From Nocardioides flavus (ex Wang et al. 2016) (GTDB lineage Bacteria; Actinomycetota; Actinomycetes; Propionibacteriales; Nocardioidaceae): 64,000 bases of DNA. Below, in pieces: positions 9,483-22,030 of the stretch. The DNA lies in the NCBI RefSeq assembly GCF_014653115.1, contig NZ_BNAD01000012.1:44316-108315 (forward strand), read 5' to 3'. Below the pieces are notes generated by a model, which was not told the DNA's origin, did not search any database, and worked only from the letters and a program-made list of their open reading frames with translations. Each line of letters begins with the position of its first letter. Position 1 is the stretch's first letter. The position numbers and the translations under genes are program-made.

Positions 9483-9500
9483 TGCGTGAGCGCGCAGGAG

Positions 9501-10703
<1,203 letters not shown>

Positions 10704-10774
10704 GTGTGCCCTCGATTCTTGTGTGGAACGGTGTCGGCAAACCTACTCGGTGCCCAGCATCCGGGACGGGCGTC

Positions 10775-12031
10775 TCAGTCCACGAATCGCCGGGCGACCT
10801 CGTCCCAGATCACCTGGGCGAGCGCGGCCTTCGTGCCCCGCGGGACCTCGACGGCGGAGCCGTCGGCCCCGAGGATGACGGCCTCGTTGTCGGCGCTGCC
10901 GAAGACCGCTCCCCCGCTGACGTCGTTGACGACCAGCAGGTCGCAGCCCTTGCGGGCCAGCTTGGCGCGTGCGAGGTCGAGGACCGAGCCTGACACGTCG
11001 CCGGTCTCGGCCGCGAAGCCCACGACGACCGCACCGTCACGGGCCCGGTCACGGGAGATCTCGGCGAGGATGTCGGGGTTCTGCACGAGCCCGATCGACG
11101 GCGCCGAGCCGTCCTCGGCCTTCTTGATCTTCGCGTCGCTGACCGAGTCGGGGCGGAAGTCGGCAGGTGCCGCGGCCATCACGACGGCGTCCGCAGTGGC
11201 GGTCGCTGCCAGCACGGCCTCGCGCAGCTCCTCGGTGGTCTCGACGTGCACGACGCTGACGCCGGCCGGGGCGTCGAGCGAGACGTTGGCGCTGACGAGC
11301 GTGACGTGGGCGCCACGGGCCGCAGCCGTACGGGCAAGCGCGTAGCCCTGGAGGCCCGAGGAGCGGTTGCCGAGGAAGCGCACCGGGTCGAGGTACTCGC
11401 GGGTGCCGCCGGCGGACACCACGACCTTGCGGCCGGCGAGGTCCTGCGGGGCGTCGGCGCCTCGGTCGAGGACGGCACGGACGAGCTCGAACACCTCGGC
11501 CGGCTCTGGCAGCCGTCCCTTGCCGCTGTCGGCGCCGGTGAGCCGGCCGACCGCCGGCTCGACGACCACGACTCCGCGACGGCGCAGCGTCTCGACGTTG
11601 GCCTGGGTGGCCGGGTGCTCCCACATCTCGGTGTGCATCGCGGGCGCCAGGACGACCGGGCAGCGCGCGGTGAGCAACGTGTTGGTGAGGAGGTCGTCGG
11701 CGAGGCCGTGGGCTGCCTTCGCGAGCAGGTCGGCGGTCGCCGGGGCGACCACGACGACGTCGGCCGTCTGGCCGATCCGCACATGGGGAACCTCGTGGAC
11801 GCCGGTCCACACCTCGGCCGACACGGGCTTGCCGGACAGGGCCGCCCACGTCGGCGCCCCCACGAACTCCAGCGCCGCAGCCGTGGGCACGACGGTGACG
11901 TCGTGCCCCGACTCGGTGAACCGGCGCAGCAGCTCGCAGGCCTTGTAGGCGGCGATCCCGCCCGAGACGCCCAGGACGACCCTTGGAGACGGTTGCTGTG
12001 CAACCTCCTCAGGACGAGCCCTCGCGGTCAT
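10775..12031 (-). CDS. coaBC: Bifunctional phosphopantothenoylcysteine synthetase/decarboxylase
   Basis: Coenzyme A synthesis: the CoaB half (CTP-dependent) joins cysteine to 4'-phosphopantothenate and the FMN-dependent CoaC half decarboxylates the product. 418 residues. CoaC spans about 15-195 with LGVSGGIAAYKACELLR, the PAMHTEMWEHPA substrate motif and catalytic-His region APTWAALSGKPV; CoaB begins near 208 (VVVSAGGTREYLDPVRFLGN) and holds DAKIKK. Located 13 bases after rpoZ in the conserved gmk-rpoZ-coaBC-metK order. Confidence 0.96.
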   Translation of the reverse strand: MTARARPEEVAQQPSPRVVLGVSGGIAAYKACELLRRFTESGHDVTVVPTAAALEFVGAPTWAALSGKPVSAEVWTGVHEVPHVRIGQTADVVVVAPATADLLAKAAHGLADDLLTNTLLTARCPVVLAPAMHTEMWEHPATQANVETLRRRGVVVVEPAVGRLTGADSGKGRLPEPAEVFELVRAVLDRGADAPQDLAGRKVVVSAGGTREYLDPVRFLGNRSSGLQGYALARTAAARGAHVTLVSANVSLDAPAGVSVVHVETTEELREAVLAATATADAVVMAAAPADFRPDSVSDAKIKKAEDGSAPSIGLVQNPDILAEISRDRARDGAVVVGFAAETGDVSGSVLDLARAKLARKGCDLLVVNDVSGGAVFGSADNEAVILGADGSAVEVPRGTKAALAQVIWDEVARRFVD

Positions 12032-12044
12032 CGAGAGGCTCGCG

Positions 12045-12359
12045 TCACTCCGTGGCGTCGCCGGCAGCCGCGGCCTCGGCGGCGGCGGCCTCGGCGGCAG
12101 GATCGATGTCCTCGCAGGTCAGGAGGTCGTCGTTGATCTCGCGCAGCGCGATCGAGAGCGGCTTCTCCTGCACGTGCGTGTCGACGAGCGGACCGACGTA
12201 CTCGAGGAGACCCTCGCCGAGCTGGGAGTAGTAGGCGTTGATCTGGCGGGCGCGCTGGGCGCTGTAGAGCACCAGCTTGTACTTGCTGTCGGTCTTTTCG
12301 AGCAGGTCGTCGATCGAGGGGTTGGTGACGCCCTCGGCGGCGATGGTGGGAGAAGCCAC
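12045..12359 (-). CDS. rpoZ: DNA-directed RNA polymerase omega subunit
   Basis: 104 residues. Helps assemble and stabilise RNA polymerase by wrapping the beta' C-terminus. The family core [15 protein letters not shown] and [13 protein letters not shown] is at 13-45, and [11 protein letters not shown] near 76. The C-terminal tail is a low-complexity Glu/Ala run. Between gmk (19-base gap) and coaBC, the standard actinobacterial arrangement. Confidence 0.96.
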   Translation of the reverse strand: MASPTIAAEGVTNPSIDDLLEKTDSKYKLVLYSAQRARQINAYYSQLGEGLLEYVGPLVDTHVQEKPLSIALREINDDLLTCEDIDPAAEAAAAEAAAAGDATE

Positions 12360-12378
12360 GGTGTGGATGCCTCGCTAG

Positions 12379-12996
12379 TCAGTTGGGCGGGTCGAGTTCG
12401 GGGGACGAAGGTCCAACCATCAAGGCTACCAACTCGTCGGCGGCAGCGTGAACTTCGTGGTTGACGATGGTGACGTCGAACTCGCTCTCGGCGGCGAGCT
12501 CGGCACGCGCGGTCTCGAGACGACGCTCGCGCTCGGCCGCGGTCTCGGTGCCGCGGCCGACGAGGCGGCGTACGAGCTCCTCCCACGACGGCGGCTTGAG
12601 GAAGACGAACAGCGCCTCGGGCATCGTCTCGCGCACCTGCCGGGCGCCCTGGAGGTCGATCTCGAGCATCGCCGGGCGTCCGGAGGCCAGCGCCAGGTCG
12701 ACGGGACCACGAGGCGTGCCGTAGCGGGCGGCCTTGTGGACCACGGCCCACTCGAGCAGGTCACCCTTGTCGACCATGGCGTCGAACTCCTCGTCGGAGA
12801 CGAACCAGTAGTGGACGCCGTTCTCCTCGCCCGGGCGCGGCGGACGGGTGGTGGCCGACACCGAGATCCACACCTCGGGGTGCGTCTCGCGCACGGCGGC
12901 GGCGACGGTGCCCTTGCCGACGGCCGTGGGGCCCGCGAGGACGATCAGCCGCGAGCGGGTGGGGGTGGTGCCGGTCTGCGCAGAGGAGTCGGTCAC
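12379..12996 (-). CDS. gmk: Guanylate kinase
   Basis: Phosphorylates GMP to GDP with ATP. 205 residues: P-loop GPTAVGKGT near 22-30, GMP-binding [17 protein letters not shown], the [12 protein letters not shown] strand and the lid region [14 protein letters not shown]. The ATG overlaps the mihF stop (ATGA), so translation is coupled to mihF. N-terminal extension of about 15 residues is within the usual variation. Confidence 0.96.
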   Translation of the reverse strand: MTDSSAQTGTTPTRSRLIVLAGPTAVGKGTVAAAVRETHPEVWISVSATTRPPRPGEENGVHYWFVSDEEFDAMVDKGDLLEWAVVHKAARYGTPRGPVDLALASGRPAMLEIDLQGARQVRETMPEALFVFLKPPSWEELVRRLVGRGTETAAERERRLETARAELAAESEFDVTIVNHEVHAAADELVALMVGPSSPELDPPN

Positions 12997-13316
12997 GAGG
13001 CGTCGGGGCCGAACTCACGCTCGAGCGCGGCGACCTGCTTGACGCCGAGCCCGCGGACGCGACGGCTCTCGGCGATGCCGAGACGCTCCATGACCTGACG
13101 GGCGCGGACGCGACCGAGCCCGGGCACGGACTGGAGGAGCTCGACGACGCGCATCTTGCCGATCACCTCGTTGGTCTGGCCCTCGCGCAGCACGTCGACG
13201 ATGGAGCCGCCGGAGTTCTTGAGGCGGTTCTTCACCTCGGCCCGCTCACGTCGGGAGGCCGCGGCCTTGTCGAGGGCTGCCTGGCGCTGCTCGGGCGTCA
13301 GAGGGGGCAAGGCCAC
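12993..13316 (-). CDS. mihF: Integration host factor, actinobacterial type (mIHF)
   Basis: 107-residue nucleoid protein, unrelated in fold to E. coli IHF; binds DNA through a helix-two-turn-helix. N-terminal basic helix ([20 protein letters not shown]), central VGKM-like [21 protein letters not shown] and C-terminal [10 protein letters not shown] are all recognisable. GTG 13316 was chosen over an ATG at 13352 because it gives the family start ALPPLT and follows AAGGA by 9 bases. A clear promoter lies about 60 bases upstream; mihF thus heads mihF-gmk-rpoZ-coaBC. Confidence 0.93.
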   Translation of the reverse strand: MALPPLTPEQRQAALDKAAASRRERAEVKNRLKNSGGSIVDVLREGQTNEVIGKMRVVELLQSVPGLGRVRARQVMERLGIAESRRVRGLGVKQVAALEREFGPDAS

Positions 13317-13375
13317 GAAAGCTGTCCTTCGGGATCGGAACGGGCCGGTCACGGGAGGGCCGGCAGGTGCGGGTC

Positions 13376-13405
13376 AATCTAGTCAGTGCGCGACGACGCA
13401 GGCAA
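13376..13405 (-). promoter_or_regulatory. Promoter of mihF operon
   Basis: On the minus strand, TTGCCT (13405-13400) and TAGATT (13381-13376) are separated by 18 bases, close to the housekeeping consensus. Transcription would start near 13370, giving a leader of about 55 bases before GTG 13316. Confidence 0.6.
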
Positions 13406-13458
13406 TCGAACCGTCACCCTCGCCCGGATCACGTGATGTTCGCCATCCCGGCAGGCCT

Positions 13459-13905
13459 TCAGCGCGACAGCGGCGTGCCGCAGACGTCGAGTGCGTGCTG
13501 CTCGACGGCGGCCATCGCATCGATGGCCTGCTCGGACCCGACGTCGCGCGCGGCAGCCTCGATCTCGGCGCGCGCGGCGTCGTCGAGCCGTCCCGGCGGC
13601 GTGTCGGCGCTGTAGTCGGACGGGTCGACGTCGTGCTCGGCCAGCACCCGCTCGAGGGCTCGGAGCGGGTCGACGACGGCGGCCCAGTCGTCGGAGATGT
13701 CGCGCGGCGCCTGCTCGGCGAGGTCGACGTAGGCGTCGAGCGCGTCGAAGACAGCCCCCGGGTCGTCGGAGGCAGCGACCTCGGTGAGCGCGGCCTGGTG
13801 GTGCTCGACGGTCTCGCAGTAGCGCTCCTGCGGGTCGCGCGAGCAGCCGCCCAGGGCGAGGCCGGCCAGGGCGGCCAGCGTCGCCGCCGGGACGAGGTGC
13901 CTCAC
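13459..13905 (-). CDS. Predicted lipoprotein
   Basis: 148 residues. The N-terminus (VRHLVPAATLAALAG) is a lipoprotein signal peptide with lipobox LGGC, so the mature protein would be anchored to the outer face of the membrane by Cys 22. The rest is acidic, helical and Ala/Asp-rich with two more Cys (about 30 and 143) that could pair; no enzyme motif seen. GTG 13905 overlaps the pyrF stop (GTGA), making it the last gene of the pyrimidine operon, though nothing shows a link to pyrimidine metabolism. Confidence 0.8.
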   Translation of the reverse strand: MRHLVPAATLAALAGLALGGCSRDPQERYCETVEHHQAALTEVAASDDPGAVFDALDAYVDLAEQAPRDISDDWAAVVDPLRALERVLAEHDVDPSDYSADTPPGRLDDAARAEIEAAARDVGSEQAIDAMAAVEQHALDVCGTPLSR

Positions 13906-14726
13906 GCGCCGAGGCCCCGTACGGCGTCGTTGCCGCGCAGGGCGGCGTCGCGCAGGGCCGTCGCGTCGGGTCCGGCGCGGAGCACCTCGCGCGAGGAGCT
14001 GGGCAGCGCCCAGCGCGCCGCACGTCCGAGGATGCGCTCGAGGTCGGCGACGGTCCCGCCCTGGGCGCCGAAGCCGGGCACGAGGAGCGGGCCGTTGACG
14101 TCGAGGTCCTCGGCGGTCTCGCCGATCGTGGCGCCGACGACGGCGCCGAAGGAGCCCACCGGCACGACGCCGGCGTTGAGCGTGCGCAGGTGCGCCAGCA
14201 CCGTCCCCGCCACGGTGCCGTCGGCGGTGCGCGCGTGCTGCACCTCGGGTCCCTCCTTGTTCGAGGTGAGGGCGAGGACGAAGAGCCCGCCGCCGTGCTC
14301 CAGGCAGGCCTCCACCATCGGGTCGAGCGAGCCGAAGCCGAGGAAGGGGCTGACCGTGAGCGCGTCGGACCCCAGCGGGGAGGTCGGGTCGAGGTAGGCG
14401 TCGGCGTAGGCCTGGGTCGTCGACCCGATGTCGCCGCGCTTGGCGTCCATCACCACGAGCGCGCCGGCGGCCCGGGACTCGGCGACCACCCGCTCGAGGA
14501 CGGCGATGCCCTTGCTGCCGAAGCGCTCGTAGAACGCGCTCTGGGGCTTGACCACGCCGACCACCGGGGCGACCGCCTCGACGACGGTGAGCGCGAACCG
14601 CTCGAGCGACGCGACGTCGTCGGACAGTCCCCAATCGTGCAGCAGGGCCGCGTGCGGGTCGATGCCGACGCAGAACCGACCGCGGTCCTCGATGGCGGCG
14701 GCCAGGCGGGTTCCGAACGGGGTCAC
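13902..14726 (-). CDS. pyrF: Orotidine 5'-phosphate decarboxylase (type 2)
   Basis: Last step of UMP synthesis. 274 residues, the longer class found in actinobacteria. The catalytic motif MDAKRGDIGST (Lys, Asp) is near 93-103, GIDPH near 21, and the phosphate-binding VPGFGAQGG near 215. ATG 14726 overlaps the preceding gene by four bases (ATGA), consistent with one operon from carA. Confidence 0.95.
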   Translation of the reverse strand: MTPFGTRLAAAIEDRGRFCVGIDPHAALLHDWGLSDDVASLERFALTVVEAVAPVVGVVKPQSAFYERFGSKGIAVLERVVAESRAAGALVVMDAKRGDIGSTTQAYADAYLDPTSPLGSDALTVSPFLGFGSLDPMVEACLEHGGGLFVLALTSNKEGPEVQHARTADGTVAGTVLAHLRTLNAGVVPVGSFGAVVGATIGETAEDLDVNGPLLVPGFGAQGGTVADLERILGRAARWALPSSSREVLRAGPDATALRDAALRGNDAVRGLGA

Positions 14727-15580
14727 GGGGTCTCCTCGGGTGGGGGCGGGGCGGCGGGCAGGAGGTCGGCGCGCAGCCGCGCGACAGTGGTGGGGTCGTG
14801 CAGGAGCGCGGTGCCCACCTGTACGCCGACGGCGCCGGCGTCCAGGAAGGAGCGGGCCGACGCCAGGTCGTGCACCCCGCCGCAGCCGATGACCGGGAGG
14901 GCGGGCAGGGCGTGGTGCACCTCGGCGACGCAGCGCAGCGCGACCGGCGAGACCGCCGGCCCGCTCAGCCCGCCGGCCCGGCCGTCGCGGAACGCGGCGG
15001 GCACCGCGTTGCCGACCACCACCGCCGTCGCGCCGGCCTCGTGGCAGGCGCGTGCGCCCTCGAGGACCCGGGACACGTCGGGTCGCAGCTTGGCCAGCAC
15101 CGGCCGGTCGGAGGGGAACTCGCGTCGCACCGCCGCGATGACGCTCGCCGCGTGGTAGGGCTCACGGACCTCGAACAGCCCGGCCCCGGCCTCGTCCGGC
15201 GCCCCGACGTTGACCTCGAGGCCGGCGACGCCCGGCGCACGGCTGAGCCGGCGCGCGAGGTCGGCGTACTCCCCCATCGTCGCCCCTGCGACGGAGACGA
15301 AGACGCGGGCGCCGGCACGCACGAGCCACGGGAGCTCGGTGGCGAGGAAGTGCTCCAGGCCCGGGTTGGGCAGCCCGACGGCGTTGACGAGCCCGCCGGA
15401 CACCTCCTCGACGCGAGGCCCGGTGCCGCCGCTGCGCGGGTCGAGGGTGATCGAGCGGGTGACGAGGTCCAGGCCCTCGAGGCCGGTCGGTCCGGCGAAG
15501 GGCAGGAGCTCGCGGCCCGTGCCGCCGCAGCCCGCGGCGACCATCACTGGCCCGGGCAGCATCCGCAGCGAGGTGCTCAC
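14723..15580 (-). CDS. Dihydroorotate dehydrogenase paralogue without catalytic cysteine
   Basis: 285 residues with the flavin-barrel fold of class 1B dihydroorotate dehydrogenase (PyrDB). FMN and fold motifs are kept: GGLVNAVGLPNPG, SVAG, AKLRPDV with the conserved Lys, GGLSGPAVSPVALR and VIGCGGV. But the active-site block that in PyrDB reads NxSCPN is NVGAPDE here, so the catalytic Cys is missing and the adjacent Asn is Asp. The gene sits directly after pyrK, the electron-transfer partner of class 1B enzymes, with a GTGA overlap. It may act on another substrate or be a non-catalytic partner; orotate formation is presumably done by the class 2 pyrD upstream. GTG 15580 preferred to ATG 15592 because of the overlap. 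Confidence 0.82.
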   Translation of the reverse strand: MSTSLRMLPGPVMVAAGCGGTGRELLPFAGPTGLEGLDLVTRSITLDPRSGGTGPRVEEVSGGLVNAVGLPNPGLEHFLATELPWLVRAGARVFVSVAGATMGEYADLARRLSRAPGVAGLEVNVGAPDEAGAGLFEVREPYHAASVIAAVRREFPSDRPVLAKLRPDVSRVLEGARACHEAGATAVVVGNAVPAAFRDGRAGGLSGPAVSPVALRCVAEVHHALPALPVIGCGGVHDLASARSFLDAGAVGVQVGTALLHDPTTVARLRADLLPAAPPPPEETP

Positions 15581-16395
15581 AGGGTGTCCCACCGCACGCG
15601 GTCACCGCGCACGACCGGCCCTTCGGTGCAGGCCCGGACCACGCGATCGACTCCGTCCTCGCCGACGACGGGCAGCGCGCAGCCGTGGCACAACCCGGTT
15701 CCGCAGGGCGTCGGCACCTCGACCGCCACCTGGCTCCAGGCGCCCGCCCGCTCGGCCGCGGCGGCTGCGCTCCGGAGCACCTCGACGGGTCCGGCCGCGT
15801 AGACGACGTCGGCGTCGCTGCGCCGGACCAGGTCGTCGACGTGGTCGGGCACTCCCCCGCGCTGACCGACCGAGCCGTCGGCGGTGAGCACGGTGACCGA
15901 CCGCGCCGAGCGCCGCGCCTCGAGCGCCGACAGCAGGTGGTGCTCGTCGGGGGCGGAGACGACGAGCGAGACCGCGCAGCCGCGCTCGCGCAGCCGTTCG
16001 GCGAGCGGGAACAGCGGCGCGGCGGCGTACGCCTCGCCTACCAGCAGGCAGGACACGGCGTCCTTCGGCAGCGCGAACGGCCGTCCGAGGGGACCGGTGA
16101 TCGCGACCTTCGCCCCGACGGGCTGGGCGGCGAGCCAGGCCGTGCCGCTCCCCCGGACCTCGAGGACGACGTCGAGGGTGGGTCCGAATGCGCTGGAGGC
16201 GCGGACGCGGTGCACCCACAGGGCGCGGCGCGCCACGTGGCCGGCGACGCTCAGCGCGACGAAGCTGCCGGCGCGGAAGCGCTCCGGGACACCCGGGGCG
16301 GTCAGCGTGAGGTGGCGGTAGGCACCCACGCGCTTGGTCGCCACGACCTCCCCCTCGACATGGACCGGCCCGTGCGGTGTCCGCTCCTCAGCCAT
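15577..16395 (-). CDS. pyrK: Dihydroorotate dehydrogenase electron-transfer subunit
   Basis: 272-residue ferredoxin reductase-like protein carrying FAD and a [2Fe-2S] cluster, which passes electrons from class 1B dihydroorotate dehydrogenase to NAD+. FAD domain: [23 protein letters not shown]-binding GPLGRPF and [20 protein letters not shown]; the cluster Cys are in [14 protein letters not shown] and the following VRACTEGP. It overlaps the class 2 pyrD by 8 bases. Class 2 enzymes use quinones and need no PyrK, so its likely partner is the pyrD-like gene next to it. Confidence 0.9.
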   Translation of the reverse strand: MAEERTPHGPVHVEGEVVATKRVGAYRHLTLTAPGVPERFRAGSFVALSVAGHVARRALWVHRVRASSAFGPTLDVVLEVRGSGTAWLAAQPVGAKVAITGPLGRPFALPKDAVSCLLVGEAYAAAPLFPLAERLRERGCAVSLVVSAPDEHHLLSALEARRSARSVTVLTADGSVGQRGGVPDHVDDLVRRSDADVVYAAGPVEVLRSAAAAAERAGAWSQVAVEVPTPCGTGLCHGCALPVVGEDGVDRVVRACTEGPVVRGDRVRWDTL

Positions 16396-17431
16396 CCGTG
16401 GTGAGCCCCCGCACGATGCCCGTGACCATTCGCTGCGGCCACAGCGGACCCTCGTACACGAAGGCGGTGTAGCCCTGCAGCAGGTCGGCACCGGCCGCCA
16501 GCCGGCGGCGGGCGTCGTCGACGGTCGTGATGCCACCGACGCCGACGAGCACCAGGCCCGGTCCGACCCGCGTGCGCAGTGCGCGTACGACGTCCTCCGA
16601 GCGCTTTGTCAGGGGCCGTCCGCTCAGCCCGCCGGCCCCGATGGCGGCGACCTTCTCGGCGGGGGTCGCGAGGCCCTCGCGGCTGGTCGTGGTGTTGGTG
16701 GCGATGATGCCGTCGAGGCCGCTCGACAGGGCGAGGTCGGCCACCGCGAGGACGTCGTCGTCGCTGAGGTCGGGCGCGATCTTGACCAGCAGCGGGACCC
16801 GGTGGTCGGGGCGGACCTCGTCGGCCCGGCGGCGGACCGCGGCGAGGATCGGCTCGAGCTTCTCCACGGCCTGCAGGTTGCGCAGGCCCGGGGTGTTGGG
16901 CGAGGAGACGTTGACGACGAGGTAGTCGGCGTGGGGTGCGAGCAGCCCGGCCGACTTCTCGTAGTCGCGCACGGCCTCGTCCTCGGGCACCACCTTGGAC
17001 TTGCCGATGTTGACGCCGAGGATCGTGCTGCGGCCGGTGGCGCGCCACGCCGCGAGCCTGCGCGCCACGACCTCGGCACCGTCGTTGTTGAAGCCCATCC
17101 GGTTGACGATCGCGCGGTCGTCGGTGAGCCGGAACAGCCGCGGCCGCGGGTTGCCGGGCTGGGCCTCACCCGTGACCGTGCCGATCTCGACGTGCCCGAA
17201 GCCGAGCGCCGCGAGCGCGTCGATCCCGACGGCGTTCTTGTCGAAGCCGGCCGCCAGCCCGAGCGGGTGCGGGAAGGTCAGCCCGAGGGCGCGCACGGGC
17301 GCCGACGGAACCCGTACGACCCGGCCCGTCACAGGGCCCGCCGCCCGGATCGCCCGGAACGCCGCGTGGTGGATGCGCTCGGGGTCGACCCGGGTCAGGA
17401 CCTGGTCGAAGACGACGTCGTAGGGCCGCAC
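16388..17431 (-). CDS. pyrD: Dihydroorotate dehydrogenase, class 2 (quinone)
   Basis: Oxidises dihydroorotate to orotate at the membrane with quinone as acceptor. 347 residues. Class 2 features: the N-terminal extension [41 protein letters not shown], and [16 protein letters not shown], in which Ser replaces the class 1 Cys as catalytic base; then [15 protein letters not shown] and [11 protein letters not shown] 17431 starts one base after the carB stop. Confidence 0.95.
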   Translation of the reverse strand: MRPYDVVFDQVLTRVDPERIHHAAFRAIRAAGPVTGRVVRVPSAPVRALGLTFPHPLGLAAGFDKNAVGIDALAALGFGHVEIGTVTGEAQPGNPRPRLFRLTDDRAIVNRMGFNNDGAEVVARRLAAWRATGRSTILGVNIGKSKVVPEDEAVRDYEKSAGLLAPHADYLVVNVSSPNTPGLRNLQAVEKLEPILAAVRRRADEVRPDHRVPLLVKIAPDLSDDDVLAVADLALSSGLDGIIATNTTTSREGLATPAEKVAAIGAGGLSGRPLTKRSEDVVRALRTRVGPGLVLVGVGGITTVDDARRRLAAGADLLQGYTAFVYEGPLWPQRMVTGIVRGLTTDG

Positions 17432-17432
17432 G

Positions 17433-20765
<3,333 letters not shown>

Positions 20766-20766
20766 G

Positions 20767-21900
20767 TCAGGCGTCCTTCCGGTCGGTCATCAGGTCGCAG
20801 AAGCGGTCGAAGAGGTAGGCCGCGTCGTGCGGCCCGGCCGCGGCCTCGGGGTGGTACTGCACGGAGAACGAGGCCAGCGCGCCGTCGGCGTCGCGCAGCT
20901 CGAGGCCCTCGACGACGTCGTCGTTGAGGCAGACGTGACTGACGGCGACCTCGCCGAACTCGGTGGTCGTGGTGCCCTCGAGGGGCGCGTCGACGGCGAA
21001 CCCGTGGTTGTGCGCGGTCACCTCCACCTTGCCGGTGGTGCGGTCCATCACCGGTTGGTTGATGCCGCGGTGGCCGTACTTGAGCTTGTAGGTGCCGAAG
21101 CCGAGCGCGCGGCCGAAGAGCTGGTTGCCGAAGCAGATCCCGAAGTAGGGGATGCCGGCGCGCAGCGCGCCCCTCAGCAGCTCGACCTGACCGGTGGTCG
21201 CGGCCGGGTCGCCGGGCCCGTTGGAGAAGAAGAGCCCGTCGGGCCCGACCGCCTGCACGTCCTCGAGCGTCGCCGTGGCGGGCAGCACGTGCACCTCGAT
21301 GCCGCGCTCGCTCATCATCCGCGGGGTGTTGGACTTGATGCCGAGGTCGACGGCCGCGACCGTGAAGCGCTTGGTGCCCTGCGCAGGGACGACGTACGCC
21401 TCGCGGGTGCTCACCGCCTCGCTCAGGTTGGCGCCGGTCATCTCCCCCGACGCCAGGACCCGCTCCAGCAGCCGTTGCGGGTCGGTCTCGGTCGTCGAGA
21501 TCCCGACGCGCATCGCGCCGCGCTCACGCAGGTGGCGGGTCAGCGCGCGGGTGTCGACGCCGCTGATCCCCACCACGCCCTGGTCGCGCAGGTCGTCGTC
21601 GAGGGTGCGCACGCTGCGCCAGCTGGACGGGACCCGGGCGGGGTCGCGCACGACGTAGCCGGCCACCCAGATGCGCGAGGACTCGGTGTCCTCGTCGTTC
21701 ATCCCCGTGTTGCCCACGTGCGGGGCCGTCATGACGACGACCTGGCGGTGGTAGCTGGGGTCGGTCAGCGTCTCCTGGTAGCCGGACATGCCGGTCGAGA
21801 AGACGGCCTCGCCGAAGGTCTCACCCTCGGCTCCGAAGGACTCACCGCGAAAGGAGCGCCCGTCCTCGAGGACCAAGAGCGCAGGGGCATGCAGAGCCAT
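20767..21900 (-). CDS. carA: Carbamoyl-phosphate synthase small subunit
   Basis: 377-residue glutamine amidotransferase subunit. The class I GATase domain is C-terminal: catalytic Cys in [17 protein letters not shown], and His/Glu in [18 protein letters not shown] 21900 is 5 bases after a strong Shine-Dalgarno AAGGAGGT that lies in the arm of a PyrR-binding hairpin. Heads the operon carA-carB-pyrD-pyrK-pyrD'-pyrF. Confidence 0.97.
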   Translation of the reverse strand: MALHAPALLVLEDGRSFRGESFGAEGETFGEAVFSTGMSGYQETLTDPSYHRQVVVMTAPHVGNTGMNDEDTESSRIWVAGYVVRDPARVPSSWRSVRTLDDDLRDQGVVGISGVDTRALTRHLRERGAMRVGISTTETDPQRLLERVLASGEMTGANLSEAVSTREAYVVPAQGTKRFTVAAVDLGIKSNTPRMMSERGIEVHVLPATATLEDVQAVGPDGLFFSNGPGDPAATTGQVELLRGALRAGIPYFGICFGNQLFGRALGFGTYKLKYGHRGINQPVMDRTTGKVEVTAHNHGFAVDAPLEGTTTTEFGEVAVSHVCLNDDVVEGLELRDADGALASFSVQYHPEAAAGPHDAAYLFDRFCDLMTDRKDA

Positions 21901-21908
21901 GCCGTACC

Positions 21909-21943
21909 TCCTTCTCCGCCTCACGGGGCGGATCGTTAAAGGA
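21909..21943 (-). promoter_or_regulatory. PyrR-binding hairpin sequestering the carA Shine-Dalgarno
   Basis: Read on the minus strand: lower-arm UCCUUU (21943-21938), a six-base bulge, upper stem CCGCC/GGCGG enclosing the loop CCGUGA (21931-21916), one unpaired A, then GAAGGA (21914-21909), part of the carA ribosome site. The loop fits the PyrR consensus CNGNGA flanked by UC/GG. An identical layout precedes pyrR. Binding of PyrR with UMP/UTP would stabilise the hairpin and block translation, as described for Mycobacterium smegmatis. Confidence 0.85.
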
Positions 21944-21960
21944 TGTTCGAGCCGCCGCCG

Positions 21961-21966
21961 ACCCTA
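21961..21966 (-). promoter_or_regulatory. Candidate -10 of carA operon promoter
   Basis: TAGGGT on the minus strand, about 18 bases upstream of the PyrR hairpin; no convincing -35. A TAGTGT hexamer sits at the comparable place before pyrR. Confidence 0.35.
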
Positions 21967-22030
21967 CCAGCGACACCGAGCTCCACGGGCATCGGTCCAC
22001 GCCGCGTCACCACCTGCGTCACCGCCTGCC

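Noticed and set aside
10704..10774. SAM riboswitch before metK
   Set aside because: Only 71 bases separate coaBC from metK and no SAM-I, SAM-II or SAM-IV-like conserved core is visible.
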